Below are positions 21,801-35,953 of a stretch of 64,000 nt of DNA, piece by piece. A program made the position numbers and the translations under genes. The DNA comes from Closterium sp. Naga37s-1. Taxonomy: Eukaryota > Streptophyta > Zygnematophyceae > Desmidiales > Closteriaceae. Where the stretch lies: the NCBI GenBank assembly GCA_947471745.1, contig CANJKZ010001116.1, positions 1,728,501 through 1,792,500 of the forward strand, given 5' to 3'. The notes below the pieces were generated by a model. The model saw nothing but the letters and a program-made list of their open reading frames with translations, ran no database searches and was not told the DNA's origin. Within the stretch, counting starts at the first letter, position 1. The number at the start of each line of letters is the position of its first letter.

Positions 21801-22996
21801 AGAGAGGGAAGATCATGTGGAGTGAAGGTGTACTGAGTTGTTGACTACTGTATTCAGCTGTAGAGTTTATGTCTTATGCTGAACTGGATAGAATCTCATT
21901 GGTTGCTTCAAACATCAGCAGATTTGTAGTCTCTGTATGATGTGTAGATAAGTTATCGTACCGTCATCGCCCGGATATAAGACATATATGTCTTATCTCG
22001 TACACGGGCAAAAATGCTTGAGTTATCTTGTAAACGGGATGGTTTAGGGTGTCTTATAAGTCTTATAAATGGAAACTTTTTAAACTACTTAGAAATATTT
22101 TCCGTACTTCTTGAAAAAGAGTTTCTCATAATGAGTGTGGATGTTGCGAAGGTGCCACTTCGACAACCTCTGCCCGGGACGCCACGTTATGGAGAACACC
22201 TGCAGGGGCAAATTTGGTAGGTCCTGGGTCAGCGCGTGGAAGAATTCGCGCTTCGCAAGGGTAAAAATGTACGCGGTATTTCAACTTTCGCTATAATTTA
22301 TTGAAGTTTCGATTATAAGACATATATGTCTTATCTCGTACACACAAATAGGTGTTTTATAATGAGGCTAGCCTGTTTATAAGAGACACCCGTATAGTAG
22401 ACAACCCCTGTCTACTATTCAACACTGTCTTATATCCGGGTGATGACGGTACTTACCACATTGTGTTAATCACCTTGAACAAGCTGCTTTTGGTTGTTCA
22501 GATAGACAATACCATGTTGGCTGATCTTGTAGTAGCTCTCTGATCTGATTAAAGCCAGGGTCTCAAGTAGACCAAGTGCTTTGCAGTCGATGAAAAACGG
22601 GCCTGTCTTATTGGTTTACAATTTTGGGGCCTGTCTGCTTTGCAGTTGCACAGCTAACCCGTACATGAGATCCTGGCTTTAAGGCTTCAACCCTAATGCT
22701 GGTTATAAAACATCATACAGAACATACTGACACAGATGGGTCCAGGGACTAAATAAGAGACCCTCATCGCCTACAGTTCTCCTAGAAATAAAGGAGCCAC
22801 GCCCACCAAAGCATGCTGCTGCCCCCCTCTCCCCCCCACCCGTACGGTATTGCCACTCCAACTGCTACATAGAGGGGGAAGAACTGATACGGTATATTTA
22901 CAAGACACTGTGTATGACAGAGCTTTCTGCTAGATTTGTCTGTGCTGTAGAATAACCAAGAGCTTCTAGAAAGCATGCACTGTAGAAAGAAGCTCC
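21801..22996. other. convergent 3' region with a MITE
   Basis: Between the CLPD stop (+) and the deaminase stop (-). Apart from the MITE at 21961-22449 I see no coding pattern. Both 3' UTRs should lie here. Confidence 0.6.
21961..22449. mobile_element. Tc1/mariner-type MITE, 489 bp
   Basis: The terminal inverted repeats are 24 bp with one mismatch (CCGTCATCGCCCGGATATAA at 21961, and its complement with A for G ending at 22449), flanked by TA on both sides (21959-21960, 22450-22451). It has no transposase. Inside, a 20-bp palindrome ATAAGACATATATGTCTTAT occurs at 21977-21996 and again at 22315-22334, both followed by CTCGTACAC. Confidence 0.82.
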
Positions 22997-25744
<2,748 letters not shown>

Positions 25745-28700
25745 ATGCTTCTCACGGCTTTCCAACCCCTGCTCGGCCTCTTAACTCACTCCGAGCCGCC
25801 AATCAGCGAGGCGGAATGGTGGTTCTTCGCGGGTCTCTCCGCGTTACTCGTCGTGTTCGCGGGCCTAATGTCGGGTCTGACGCTGGGCCTAATGTCTCTG
25901 AGCCCCGTGGATTTGGAGGTGCTGGTGCAGAGCGGCACGGCGGACGAGCAGCGGCAGGCGGCCGCGATCATTCCCATAGTGGAGAAACAGCACGAGCTGC
26001 TGGTGACGCTGCTTCTCTGCAACGCTGTCGCCATGGAGGTGAGCTTCAAGATCCATGTGTTGCGTTGGCTCGCGCCAGGATATGATGTCACTCCTTTCCT
26101 TACTAGTGGAAAGACAGCACGAGCTGCTAGTCACGCTGCTACTCTGCAACGCAGTCGCGATGGAGGTAAGCGTGAGGCACGAGTCACGAGTTGTGCTCCC
26201 TTGCCCTCTCACTGATGCTGTGGTCAGGGAGGTAGCGACTCACTGCCAGCCAGTCCCACGTGTCATTTAGGAGTGATTTTCTGAGGGTTCCTTGTCTCCA
26301 GTGATTTTCTGAGGGTTCTAATCTGTGGACTCTGGGATATTCACTCGTTGCTCCTCGAATCATGACATCCTTGCATCATCACATCCTTGCATCATCACAT
26401 CCTTGCATCATCACATCCTTGCATCATCACATCCTTGCATCATCACATCCTTGCATCATCACATCCTTGCATCATCACAACATCGCATCATCGCATCAAT
26501 CAACGCGTCGTCGCATCATCCCACCGTCGTACCATCCCATCCCATCCCACCATGGCAGGCCCTGCCGGTGTTTCTCGATCGCCTGGTCCCTCCAGCTGCT
26601 GCCATCGCTCTCTCCGTCTCCTTCGTGCTGCTCTTTGGGGAGGTGAGCGCAGCAAGGGGAGGAGAGGTGGGAGTAGAGTAGAGGTGAGCACACACTGTGC
26701 ATCTGTGTGTCTCAGGTGACCCAAGCCGTCTCCGTCTGTTATCACCGTGCCTAAAAGCGTAGTCCCCCACCATGCTGCCTTACCCATCCCCCCTTCACCC
26801 CAAGCCCATCCCATTAAGCAGGTGATTCCCCAAGCCGTGTGCTCGCGGTACGGGCTGGCAGTGGGCGCCAATCTCATTCCCCTCGTACGCTGCCTCATGC
26901 TTCTCTGCTGGCCCATCGCCTTCCCCATCGCCAAGGTGCCTCTGCCTCCCCTCTCTCTCTTCACTCGCCCCCTTGCCTAGAAGCCTCCTGTTTCACTGCG
27001 CTCCAATGCTACAAAGCTTCCTGTTTTCCCAGGTACTGGACTATCCTTATGTCCCATCCATACCCCATGCCCCACACCACACCACCCCTCACCCCCTATG
27101 CAACGCACACCACACCACCCCTCATTGCACCCACGCCCCACCCCCCAGGTGCTGGAGTATCTGCTGTGCTGTGCCATGTCCCACCCACCCACACACGCAC
27201 ACCACCCTCACCCCCAATGCTCCACACCCCTCCACACACCCCTCCACCCCACCCCGCGACCCCTCTTCAGGTGCTGGACTATCTGCTGGGGCACGACGAC
27301 CCGCGCAACCCCCCACGCCTCAACCTCCATGTTCTGCCCCCACCCCCCACCCTCCCAAACCCCCCCCATCAGGTGCTGGACTATCTGCTGGGGCACGACG
27401 ACCCGCTCTTCAGGCGGCAGCAGCTCAAAGCTCTCGTCAGCATCCACGGCGCTGAGGTGCGGTGCGGTGCGGTGCTTGCAAGGGCAGAGGTGTGGGGTGC
27501 GTTGCTTGCAGGGGCAGAGGCACGGGTGCTCAGCATGCCTCCTGCCCAACACATCCCAACCATGTCTCGTCTGCTGTTCCTATTCCTCATGGCCCCTCCC
27601 CATCCTTCCTCCCCTTCCCATCCCTCTTCTTCCTCGATCCAACCCCTCCAATCCCTTGAATTTTATCCAAGCGATCCTGCTCCCCTTCCTCACAGTGCCT
27701 CGCCTCCCTCTCACTTAACTCCCCATTGCAAGTTCCCCACAGCTTTTAGCGATTCTCCCGCACCCATCTCCCACCCCATTCAAACTCCGACACTCAATCT
27801 CCACCCCTTCCTGTGAATCCCCCACCCACTATGGCACCACCAGGCGGGCATGGGAGGGGAGCTGACTCGCAGTGAGACCACCATCATCAGCGGCGCCCTC
27901 GATCTAACACAGAAGGTGAATCCGAGCCGTTGATTTAACAGCCGTACACTCACACGCCTTTCCTCACAGGCGGTGTTTTGATATTTTCCTCTTCATGTAC
28001 GTTTTCTGAGTCGACTCAAAAATGTGTTTATCCTTACTATGCATGCAAGCCTTTCGCAGCTTCTGTGTTTTACGAGGCTCTCGAGCTTACTTCTCTTTCA
28101 CAGACTTGTCTTTGCCTTGCTTGCCCTATTTTTCTTATAATTTTCCCTGCTTCCGTTTCTGCTTGTGCGGTGTGACGGCTGCTGCATATGACTAAAGACA
28201 GCAGAGGAGGCGATGACCCCCATAGAGTCAACGTTCTCTCTCAGCGTCAACTCACGCCTCGACTGGTATGTATGGGCTCAATGGGGTTCATGGCATGGAC
28301 GCAATGGGACGCATCTTAGCCCGGGAAGTTGGGAGGGCACACTCAACTCTTCAAATGTCTTGAGATTGCCATTTCGGCCTTCCCCCTTCCCCCTGTCTTC
28401 CCCACTCTACCCCTCCTCCTGCCTGGCAGGGACATGATGGGGCGCATTCTAGCACGAGGGCACAGCCTTGTGCCGGTGTATCGGGGCCATCCCAGCAACA
28501 TCATGGGGGCGGCCTGTATCGAGTTCATTATACTGGCCTTAAGTCCCCCCTGGCCTTCCCCTCCCCCTCCTCCTACCTGACAGGGACACGATGGGGCGCA
28601 TCTTGGCAAGGGGCCACAGCCGGGTACCAGTGTATCGGGGCCATCCCAGCAACATCGTTGGTGTGCTGCTCACCAAGACGCTCCTCACCGTGCGCCCTGA

Positions 28701-31700
28701 GGACGAGACCCCTGTCTCCTCAATCTCCATCCGCCGCGTCCCCAGGTTTGCAACTTCCTGAGAAGTCTGAACAATAGAACCTTCTGAAATGTCTGAGGGT
28801 ACAAACATTTGAGGCGTCTCAATAGCAGGTGGGGGCCATCCCAGCAACATAGTTGGTGTGCTGCTCACCAAGACGATCCTCACCGTTCGCCCCGAGGATG
28901 AGACCCCTGTGTCCTCCATTTCCATCCGCCGCGAGCCAAGGTATGCCTGCCACGTTTGAGTAGTCTCAGACCCTGCTCAACGTTCGCCCTTAGGATGAGA
29001 CCCCCGTCTCCTCCATCTCCATCCGCCGCGTGCCAAGGTATGCCTGCCACGTTTGAGTAGTCTCAGACCCTGCTCGACGTTCGCCCTTAGGATGAGACCC
29101 CCGTCTCCTCCATCTCCATCCGCCGCGTGCCAAGGTATGCCTGCCACGTTTGAGTAGTCTCAGACCCTGCTCAACGTTCGCCCTTAGGATGTGACCCCTG
29201 TCTCCTCCATCTCCATTCGCTGCGTCCCCAGGTAGGTGAACATTTTCATGTTTTTCGCCTTTCAAGAGGACCTCCCAAAAAAAAAAAAAAAAAACTAAAC
29301 TAAACTAAACTACTGAGCTTTCCTTCCTCCTTCCCTGCGTGCTTCCAGGATGGCTGCGAGCTTGCCGCTGTACAGTGTGCTCAACGAGTTCCAAGTGGGC
29401 AGCTGTCCCCCATGCTTCCCTTGCAACTGCCTCTCCCGGCCCCCTCCCCCCTCCCTGCTGCCAGGATGGCAGCGAGCTTGCCGCTGTACAGTGTGCTGAA
29501 CGAGTTTCAAAAGGGCAGCTGTCACATGGCCGTGGTCGTCAAAAAGAAAACCCCGCCCCCTCCCACCCACGCTTCCCTCGCTGCTGCTGCTGCCGCCGCG
29601 GCTGGTGGTGGTGCTGCTGGTGGTGGTGGTGGTGGCATGGGGGGGGTGCAAGCGGGGGGAGCGGGGCAGGCAGACGTGCTGACAATCACCATGCCAACCA
29701 GCACATCTGATTCCTCTCACCACGCGCTGTTTAACGACCCCAACTACTGCGAGACTCACAGCCAGGGGGGCGACAGCCGCCGCAACTCAGAAGACCTGCA
29801 CGAGCATGGTTATGGCTATGGGGGTGGCTATGAGTATGGGAGTGGGAATGGGTATGGGTATGGGCGGAGTCAGAGCAATCAGCAGCAGGAGCCGAGGACC
29901 CCTCCCTCTCAGGGGCACGCACAAGGCACTGTGTTTCGAGGAGCATCCACTGGAGACTCCCCCTTGCAGCGCTCCCTCACTCCTCCTCCTGGTCACTACC
30001 ATCAGCATCAGCATCAGCATTATCGGTTTGAACGGCCCAGAACGCCTCCGCCTGTGTTGCTTGCGGCGGAAACAGCTGCTCTGGCGACTGGAGGGTCTTC
30101 CGCTGCTGCTGCCTTCGCTGCTGCTGCTGCCAGTGCTGGCTTCGAGCATGCCCACGCGCCTGCCGTGGTAGAGGCAGGGTTGGGACAAGTGCACACAGCA
30201 CCACATGCACCCAAGCATGTGCAATGGCAGGAGCACCCCGGCATGCCTCGTGCAGGCTTGTCTGTGGGGTCTTCATCTGGCACACATGCACCAGGGGGGG
30301 CAGGAGCGGCAGCAGGAGGGGCAGCAGGAGGGGCAGCAGGAGGGGGAGCAGGAGGGGGAGCAGGAGGGGCAGCAGGAGGGGGAGCAGGAGGGGCAGCAGG
30401 AGGGGGGGCAGGAGGGGGAGCAGGAGGGGCAGCAGGAGGGGGGGCAGGAGGGGGAGCAGGAGGGGCAGCAGGAGGGGGGGCAGGAGGGGCAGCAGGAGGG
30501 GGGGCAGGAGGGGCAGCAGGAGGGGGGGCAGGAGGGGCAGCAGGAGGGGGGGCAGGAGGGGCAGCAGGAGGGGGGGCAGTTGGTGCAGCAGCGGGAGGAG
30601 CAGGGGCGGAGGAGAGTATAGACGTAGTGTATTCGACCAAGGAGAAAAAGGCAAGGGCGGGGAGGAGGGAGGGCCATGGGGTGGGTGGGAGAGTGGAGGG
30701 ACAGAGGAGGGAGCAGGAGAGGGAAGGGGCAGGAGGGGGCTGGAGGTGGGAGAGGAGGGATGAGACGGAGGAGGTGGTGGGGATTATCACACTGGAAGAT
30801 GTGATAGAGGAGCTGCTGCAGGTGCGTAAAAACTCAAGTGCGGTCGTGTGCAGTGATAAGCGTTCATGTGCGGTCGTGTGCAGTGATGCACGGTCGTGTG
30901 CAGTGATGCACGGTCGTGTGCAGTGATGCACGGTCGTGTGCAGTGATGCACGGTCGTGTGCAGTGATGCACGGTCGTGTGCAGTCGTGATTAGACGGAGG
31001 AGGTGGTGGGGATGATCACACTGGAAGATGTAATAGAGGAGCTGCAGCAGGTGCATTGTTTCTGTGGAACTAGACGCGCATTGCCTTTTCACAACTAGAG
31101 ATGCATTGCTTTCTCACAGCCCTTGCCCCGCTGCCATAAAATCCAACAACACCCTCCCATTTCCTGGCCACCTCCCTCTTCTCCGAGGTATTGTTGGAGA
31201 ATTACCAGTCCCTAAGCTGTGACCTTCTCTGTCGCCTTCCCTTGCTCCCATGTCTATCCTTTGCCTCTCTGTCCTTATTTCTCCCCACTTGTGGTGGCCC
31301 GACAGGAGGAGATAGTGGATGAGACCGATGAGTACATTGACGTTCACCGACGGTGCGTTGCATGCTCCCTTGCTCACTCTTGCACTCACTCACTCAATCC
31401 TGCATGCACTCACTCACTCCTGCCCCTGCTTACTCATTCACTCACTCATGCACTCTCACTCACTCTCACTCATGCACTCACTTACTCTCACTCTTTCACT
31501 CACTCGTGCACTCTGCCACTGCCCAGCATCTGTATATTCCTGTTGCTCATTTGTGCTCCTTATGCCCTCTCCTTGAAGGTTTCCTAGACCTTTAGAGCTT
31601 ATGATTTTTTCGTGCTCTCTTGGTCTTCTGCAGATTTATCACCACCTAGCCACGTGTCACCGAATCTCACCACATGTCACCACATCTCACCACATGTCAC

Positions 31701-32226
31701 CACGTCTTACCACATTCTGCAGCATCCGGGTGGCAACTAAAGTGGGCCTCAACATCATGCCCAGACGAGTCCCTTCCTCCTCCCGCATGCTTGTAAGCCT
31801 CTCTGCCTGCCTGCATAAGCATGCTACGAGTCCTCAAAAAGTGCTGCTGTCATCCTTGTAGTCCCTATCTTGTTGCTCTCAGGCATCGTTGCATTTTGCT
31901 CATCCCCTCAATTCTGCCTGTCCCTTCTTTCTGCCCATCCCTGCCATCCTTGTCCCATTCCATTCCTCCCTGCCAATCCATCTCCCCCTCCCCTTCCCCC
32001 GTTTCCTTTCCCATCCTCTTCCCCCCACTCCCCCCAGGCCAATTCCTCACACAACCTACAAGGCTTGGTCCGCCCAGATGCTCGTTCCAACCTGCCAGAC
32101 GTCAACTCAGCATATGCTGCTGCCGCTACTGCTGACTTCTCAGCTCTTTCTCGCACGCCCCCTGGAGGGGCCATGAGCGCCCCTACAGACTCGGCCATAA
32201 CTCAGCCTCTTCTTGAAAGAACCTGA
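25745..32226 (+). CDS. CNNM/DUF21-CBS domain membrane protein (putative Mg2+ transport)
   Basis: Eleven exons in phase, 846 aa: 25745-26038, 26559-26642, 26822-26935, 27373-27456, 27844-27915, 28198-28265, 28584-28745, 29465-30821, 31306-31352, 31723-31792, 32038-32226. The start is the ATG at 25745; the frame upstream lacks another ATG. The DUF21 part (residues 1-165) has hydrophobic helices including WWFFAGLSALLVVFAGLMSG. The CBS pair begins EEAMTPIESTFSLSV and runs through VPVYRGHPSNIVGVLL to GIITLEDVIEELLQ and EEIVDETDEYIDVHRR, typical of CNNM/Mam3 and plant DUF21 proteins. Exon 8 adds about 400 low-complexity residues (His/Gln, then Gly/Ala repeats) in the middle of the CBS pair, making it longer than the usual roughly 500 aa. 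Introns carry many exon-border copies. Confidence 0.86.
26105..26170 (+). pseudogene. downstream copy of CNNM exon 1 end
   Basis: Repeats QHELLVTLLLCNAVAME and the GT donor of exon 1 (real copy 25985-26038) with synonymous-looking differences, so two donors compete. Confidence 0.85.
26370..26485 (+). repeat. 16-bp minisatellite in CNNM intron 1
   Basis: About seven units of TTGCATCATCACATCC. Confidence 0.9.
27030..27306 (+). pseudogene. three upstream copies of the CNNM exon 4 start
   Basis: AG acceptors followed by GTGCTGGACTATCTGCTG-like sequence at about 27032, 27149 and 27272 precede the full exon at 27373. The third reaches LLGHDDP before diverging. They are spaced about 100-120 bp. 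Confidence 0.82.
28002..28022. repeat. TTTT-TGAGTCGACTCA-AAAA palindrome in CNNM intron 5
   Basis: Perfect 12-bp core TGAGTCGACTCA at 28007-28018 with T and A runs outside and one extra C on the left arm. Confidence 0.82.
28430..28525 (+). pseudogene. upstream copy of CNNM exon 7 start
   Basis: GGACATGATGGGGCGCATTC and the following sequence repeats 28584 onward (DxMGRILARGHS) with its AG acceptor, then diverges after the HPSNI codons. Confidence 0.85.
28810..28823. repeat. decayed TTGAG-GCGT-CTCAA palindrome between exon copies
   Basis: Separates the real CNNM exon 7 from its downstream copy at 28829. Confidence 0.65.
28829..29232 (+). pseudogene. four downstream copies of the CNNM exon 7 end, with a 97-bp array
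   Basis: 28829-28942 is a long copy (from HPSNIVGVLLTK to the donor). A 97-bp unit then repeats the PVSSISIRR end plus a GTATGC donor; its TGAGTAGTCTCA palindrome recurs at 28957, 29054 and 29151. A last copy ends at 29232 with CCCAG then GTAGGT. Every unit presents a potential 5' splice site. Confidence 0.85.
29347..29400 (+). pseudogene. upstream copy of CNNM exon 8 start
   Basis: MAASLPLYSVLNEFQ with a CCAG acceptor is repeated from the real start at 29465 and diverges after the Gln codon. Confidence 0.85.
30296..30600 (+). repeat. Gly/Ala-coding repeat inside CNNM exon 8
   Basis: Tandem GGAGGGGCAGCAGGAGGGG-type units coding GGAGGAAGGGAGG. It is in frame and expands the linker ahead of the second CBS half. 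Confidence 0.85.
30865..30990 (+). repeat. 20-bp minisatellite in CNNM intron 8
   Basis: About six units of CAGTGATGCACGGTCGTGTG, followed at 30993-31055 by a decayed copy of the exon 8 end (ETEEVVGxITLEDVIEEL). Confidence 0.85.
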
Positions 32227-32724
32227 CCACCAAACCTCAACCCCTGTTGGCAAAAAAAGGTGAAAAAAAAAGTAATGTGGTAGGGTAGGTCTTGTGGGGT
32301 GCCTATATCCAAAGCAGACCAATCCCTTCTCAATTTTGGGCTCCACCAAACAAATATGCACTCCCTTGTCTGGTTACTGGTGGAAAATATTTGAAACCTC
32401 AAGAAAGTGGCTGCAGTTTTGAGTGAGATGGTCCAACTACGAGAGAAAATATGCATGCTTGAAGAAATCGAGCGATCCCTCTCAGGAGGACAGACTTGCC
32501 ACGCTGAATGAAAATTCCCGGTATCCTGAAAAGGGAAAAAGACTAACTTGCCCTAAACATGCTGAATGTGGTATGAAGAGTGCATGAATTTCGAGCAATA
32601 CCGGTCCAAGTGTGTTCACGTGATTCATACGGTAATGGTGACGGCAGCAAGGGACTCTTTTTCATTTGATACGATCTCTCAGGGACTCTTAATCGTTTCT
32701 GCGGCGCCTCAAATCCTCTCATAG
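32227..32724. other. convergent 3' intergenic region
   Basis: Between the CNNM stop (+) and the F-box gene stop (-). AT-richer; nothing else recognised. Confidence 0.5.
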
Positions 32725-34698
32725 TCACACTCCTCGTATAATCACACCAGCCCTCAGGAACACCCTTCTAGTTCTTGCTGTCACTTTCCCCTTCTCCACC
32801 TTCAGCCACCGTAACTTCGGGAAACTCCTAAGAATACCCCCAATACTCTCCGCAGTCACCTTGGGACATGCTACCACACTGAAACGCGTGAGGTTTTCCA
32901 GTCTACTCTCTGAAATCACCCGGTTGGAGAACGCGTCGTTATAGTCCACAAGGAGATGCTCTGAACGAGGACAGGACTGCAAGATCGCCTGAAAATCACT
33001 CTCTTCGAGCCCCGTGCATTTTGAGGCGCCTCAAAATACACCTCGATCGCATGAAAATCACTCTCTTCGAGCCCCGTGCACGCGTGCAGGGACAGCCGCC
33101 TCAATTGCTTAAATGCGATGAGTGACGGGGGAGGCGAAGGGGTGGTGGAGATTAGGGAGACTCGAGCATCCGGGGCAAAGGCAAAGCAGTGGAGGCAGAG
33201 CGACTCCAGAGGTACAACAGCTGCCTCTTCCCTTCCTCCTCCATCTGCTCCTCCTTCCCCACCCGCCCCCTCTCCAACACTTTCTCCCCTCCCTTCTCTT
33301 CCACGCCGTTCCCAACCCCCCCCTCCAAAAAACATATCAAAAATATAAATCACCGAACGCTGAAGTGATTGAAGCCTCCCTCCACTCAGCATACCAGCAA
33401 CATCAAGCACGGACCCTTTTCCATATTCCAGCCGCAGCGCCTTCAATTGCGTACACCCCTCAAGCATGCCCCGGCTCAGCATCGGCACACCGCTAAGCGT
33501 CAGCGATTCTAAAGCGCCGGCGACGGATTTATGGGCCGTTTCGACCCCTCCAGGCATGAAGAGACGCAAGCTGCCCCGGAGGGAGAGAGACGCGAGAGAT
33601 GAATTAGCAGCGGTTAAAGCGGCCAGCGCAGAGGAGGGAATCATGGGACAGTCTTGTATGGTCAGGTGGGTGAGCGTGTGGAGGGAGCGCGAGAGAGAGT
33701 GCATTTCTGGGGGGCCGATTTGCGAGCATGAGCAGAGAGCGAGGGAGGAGAGGAGGGGGAAAGCACCGAGGGATCCGAGGGAAGTTCTGACTGATGCTGA
33801 TGTGAGGGTGAAGGATTGGAGGGCGGGGAGAGAGGGGGAGGAGGCGGAGAGGGAGGAGAGAAGCGGGTCGGTAAGGTGCCAGAGGGAGAGGGAGGTGAGG
33901 GAGGAGCAGAGCGAGAGGGAAGAGATCTGCACTGGAAGGCCGTCTAGGCGGTAAAGTGTGAGTGAGAGCAGCGAGGGGAAGGCGGAGAGGGGAGGGCAGA
34001 CTGCTTTGGCGGAAACAAGGCGGAGCTCGAGCGCCTTGAGCGCGCTGGTAGGGTTGGGGGAGGGGGGAAAGGTGGGAGGGGGAAGGGGGAAGAAGGCGAA
34101 AGGGGGGAGAGAGCGAGGGGGGGGTGAGGTCACAGAGGAAAGATGACGTGGAGAAAGGTGAAGAGGTGTTGCAGGTTTTTTTTTAAAGAATTCTCAAAAA
34201 GGCGAATAGGTGTGTGGCACACAATGGTCGAAAATTGTGATGAGTGGAAACAGAAACCACGGCGATCTTAAACAGATATTAAACAAAAACTAGCAACATG
34301 AATCCGAGCACTCACCGGCACTGTGCACTGAACGTCCTCCATCCATCATCCGTCACCCCCTCGCATCCCACGAGGCTCAGCCGCTCCAGCTGCGAGCATC
34401 TCGATCCGACGGCCAGCAGCAGCTCATCGCCAACCGTCGATTTCCCTCGATCGTTGATCACGGAGAGATCCTCGAGAGCCGAGCATCGTCGAAGCAGCGA
34501 TTCGAGAATCTGGGCATGGGGAGTCCCCTGGCGGGCCTTGTAGGTCAGGTTGCGGCGAGAACAATTTTCGAGTTCGCGAAATCGCGAACATGCGAGAGCG
34601 ACGTTTCGTCGATCGGCGGGATTTTCGAGCTGACGTACGATAGACGTCAGCACCTCGTCGGGGAGATCGAGGATGAGACCAGCCCCGCGCCGCTTCAT
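32725..34698 (-). CDS. F-box/LRR-repeat protein
   Basis: Minus strand: exon 1 34698-34316, exon 2 34044-33042, exon 3 32988-32725, in phase, about 549 aa. A further intron within exon 2 (about 33200-33390, low-complexity Gly/Glu coding) is possible. The N-terminal F-box reads LPDEVLTSIVRQLENPADRR followed by NVALACSRFRELE, the Skp1-binding fold. After it come leucine-rich repeats of the LxxLxLxxCxxxTDxG type (SQLERLSLVGCEGVTDDGW) and the C-terminal LRWLKVEKGKVTARTRR. Expected role: substrate receptor of an SCF E3 ubiquitin ligase. I cannot assign it to a named hormone or light receptor; the F-box resembles neither TIR1 nor COI1 closely. The junction between exons 2 and 3 is a 53-nt intron made of a palindrome-linked duplication. 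Confidence 0.78.
32983..33079 (-). repeat. 35-bp coding duplication joined by a 20-bp palindrome
   Basis: Copies at 32983-33017 and 33045-33079 differ at one base. Between them are ATTTTGAGGCGCCTCAAAAT (33018-33037, perfect palindrome) and 7 bp. On the minus strand the segment supplies a GT donor (33041) and a TTTTCAG acceptor (32989). Confidence 0.92.
34179..34200. repeat. imperfect TTTTT-AAAGAATTCT-CAAAAA motif
   Basis: Decayed relative of the AATT-centred palindrome at 36284, in intron 1 of the F-box gene. Confidence 0.5.
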
Positions 34699-35953
34699 GG
34701 TTCTGATGGAGAAGCCCCACGCTGATTCAGATTATTTTCTTACAGAAATAAAGAAGGGCGACTTCGAGATTCAGAGACAAAAAGGACGGAAAAAAACTGA
34801 TTGTAATAGAACAAAACCCGCCTCGTAATATTCCGGCGCTAGACCTAACAACAAGTGTCATACTCTCCCTAGCAACGCATCCGTACCGAAGGCAGAGGCG
34901 CGTTGAGTGGTGGCGGCAATTCAGAGCTTTCCATCCTCCTGGTCTTTAGATAGCACCAGACTCCTCAAATGTTGGCACCAGGCTTTGGATTGGCTCTGTG
35001 TCACAAATATTTCCGCCAAACAATTATTTAGTGACATCCGTAGTCCACAAATAGTTACACACGAGCACCAGAAGCAGAGAAAACTCGATATTGCAGAAAC
35101 AGCCCCACAGCTAAATCAAAATAATAAAAAAGCTTCAAGCATTGGCGAGAATAGCTAACTTGACGGATGCACTGCACCACACATGGCTCGCCCAAGACTG
35201 CTGCATAAGGCCTTCAGCGACCGTATCAGATTATTGGAGAGATAAAAAAAGGATGCCAACAAGGCAAAAAGAAAACCACAATGCTCAACACAGCCTTGTG
35301 TGGCACACCGGCAGCAGAAGCTTCCGATATGGGCCTGCATAAATTGATCTGTGCTGCTGAAAGCTGCAGTGCCTCAGGCCGGCACATGAAGCTTTGTCTC
35401 CTGCCCCTTTCACTCCTCACCTCTACTGCCCTTCTCCCCAATCTCCGCTGCAAACCCAACTCTACCGCACTCAGCACCGTATGTATTCCTCTCCACCTAT
35501 CTTATATGCTCTCTGTCCCTCCCTCTCCGGTTCAGCACCAGCAGTCAGCTACAGCTGGACCAAAAGCAGTGGAAATCAATCAGGGGGACAAGAACAAAAA
35601 GCGCACAGACGTGCACGCACAACCACATATACATGCCGGCACACACTCTGGTCGGCCCACATGAGTGGTGGTGCCAAAAGGAGAGCTCAGACAGCTGCTT
35701 ACTGCCTCTAGTAAAACACCCTGTGGGAGTGGTGCTGGATGGACAAGCTGCATGGAAGCACCATGGAAGCTGCGTGGAATGAATTCCCCAGACCCCGTGG
35801 GAGCAACATAACAGGGTGCAGTTTGCAGTGCAGTGTGCTTGTCAAAACCACGTGCTGCTGCTGCCATGGGTTGCGCTGGTGTGGGTGCTGGTGCCTGCTC
35901 TGCTGCCCCTGTAGAGGCTGCTTCTTTAAAAAGTGCTTCAGTAAAAGGATGTG
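34699..35953. promoter_or_regulatory. upstream region of the F-box gene / 3' end of the IRE kinase
   Basis: Both neighbours are on the minus strand, so this holds the IRE 3' UTR (right) and the F-box promoter (left). It is AT-rich at 34740-35150. No further gene is recognised. Confidence 0.5.

Noticed and set aside
30020-30931. 303-codon Pro/Ala-rich minus-strand frame
   Set aside because: Antisense of the Gly/Ala repeat in CNNM exon 8; that exon fits the CNNM splice model and family motifs.
32916-34133. F-box gene frame ending at 32916
   Set aside because: That end results from reading through the palindrome duplication. The LRR sequence continues in the frame reached by splicing 33041-32989.
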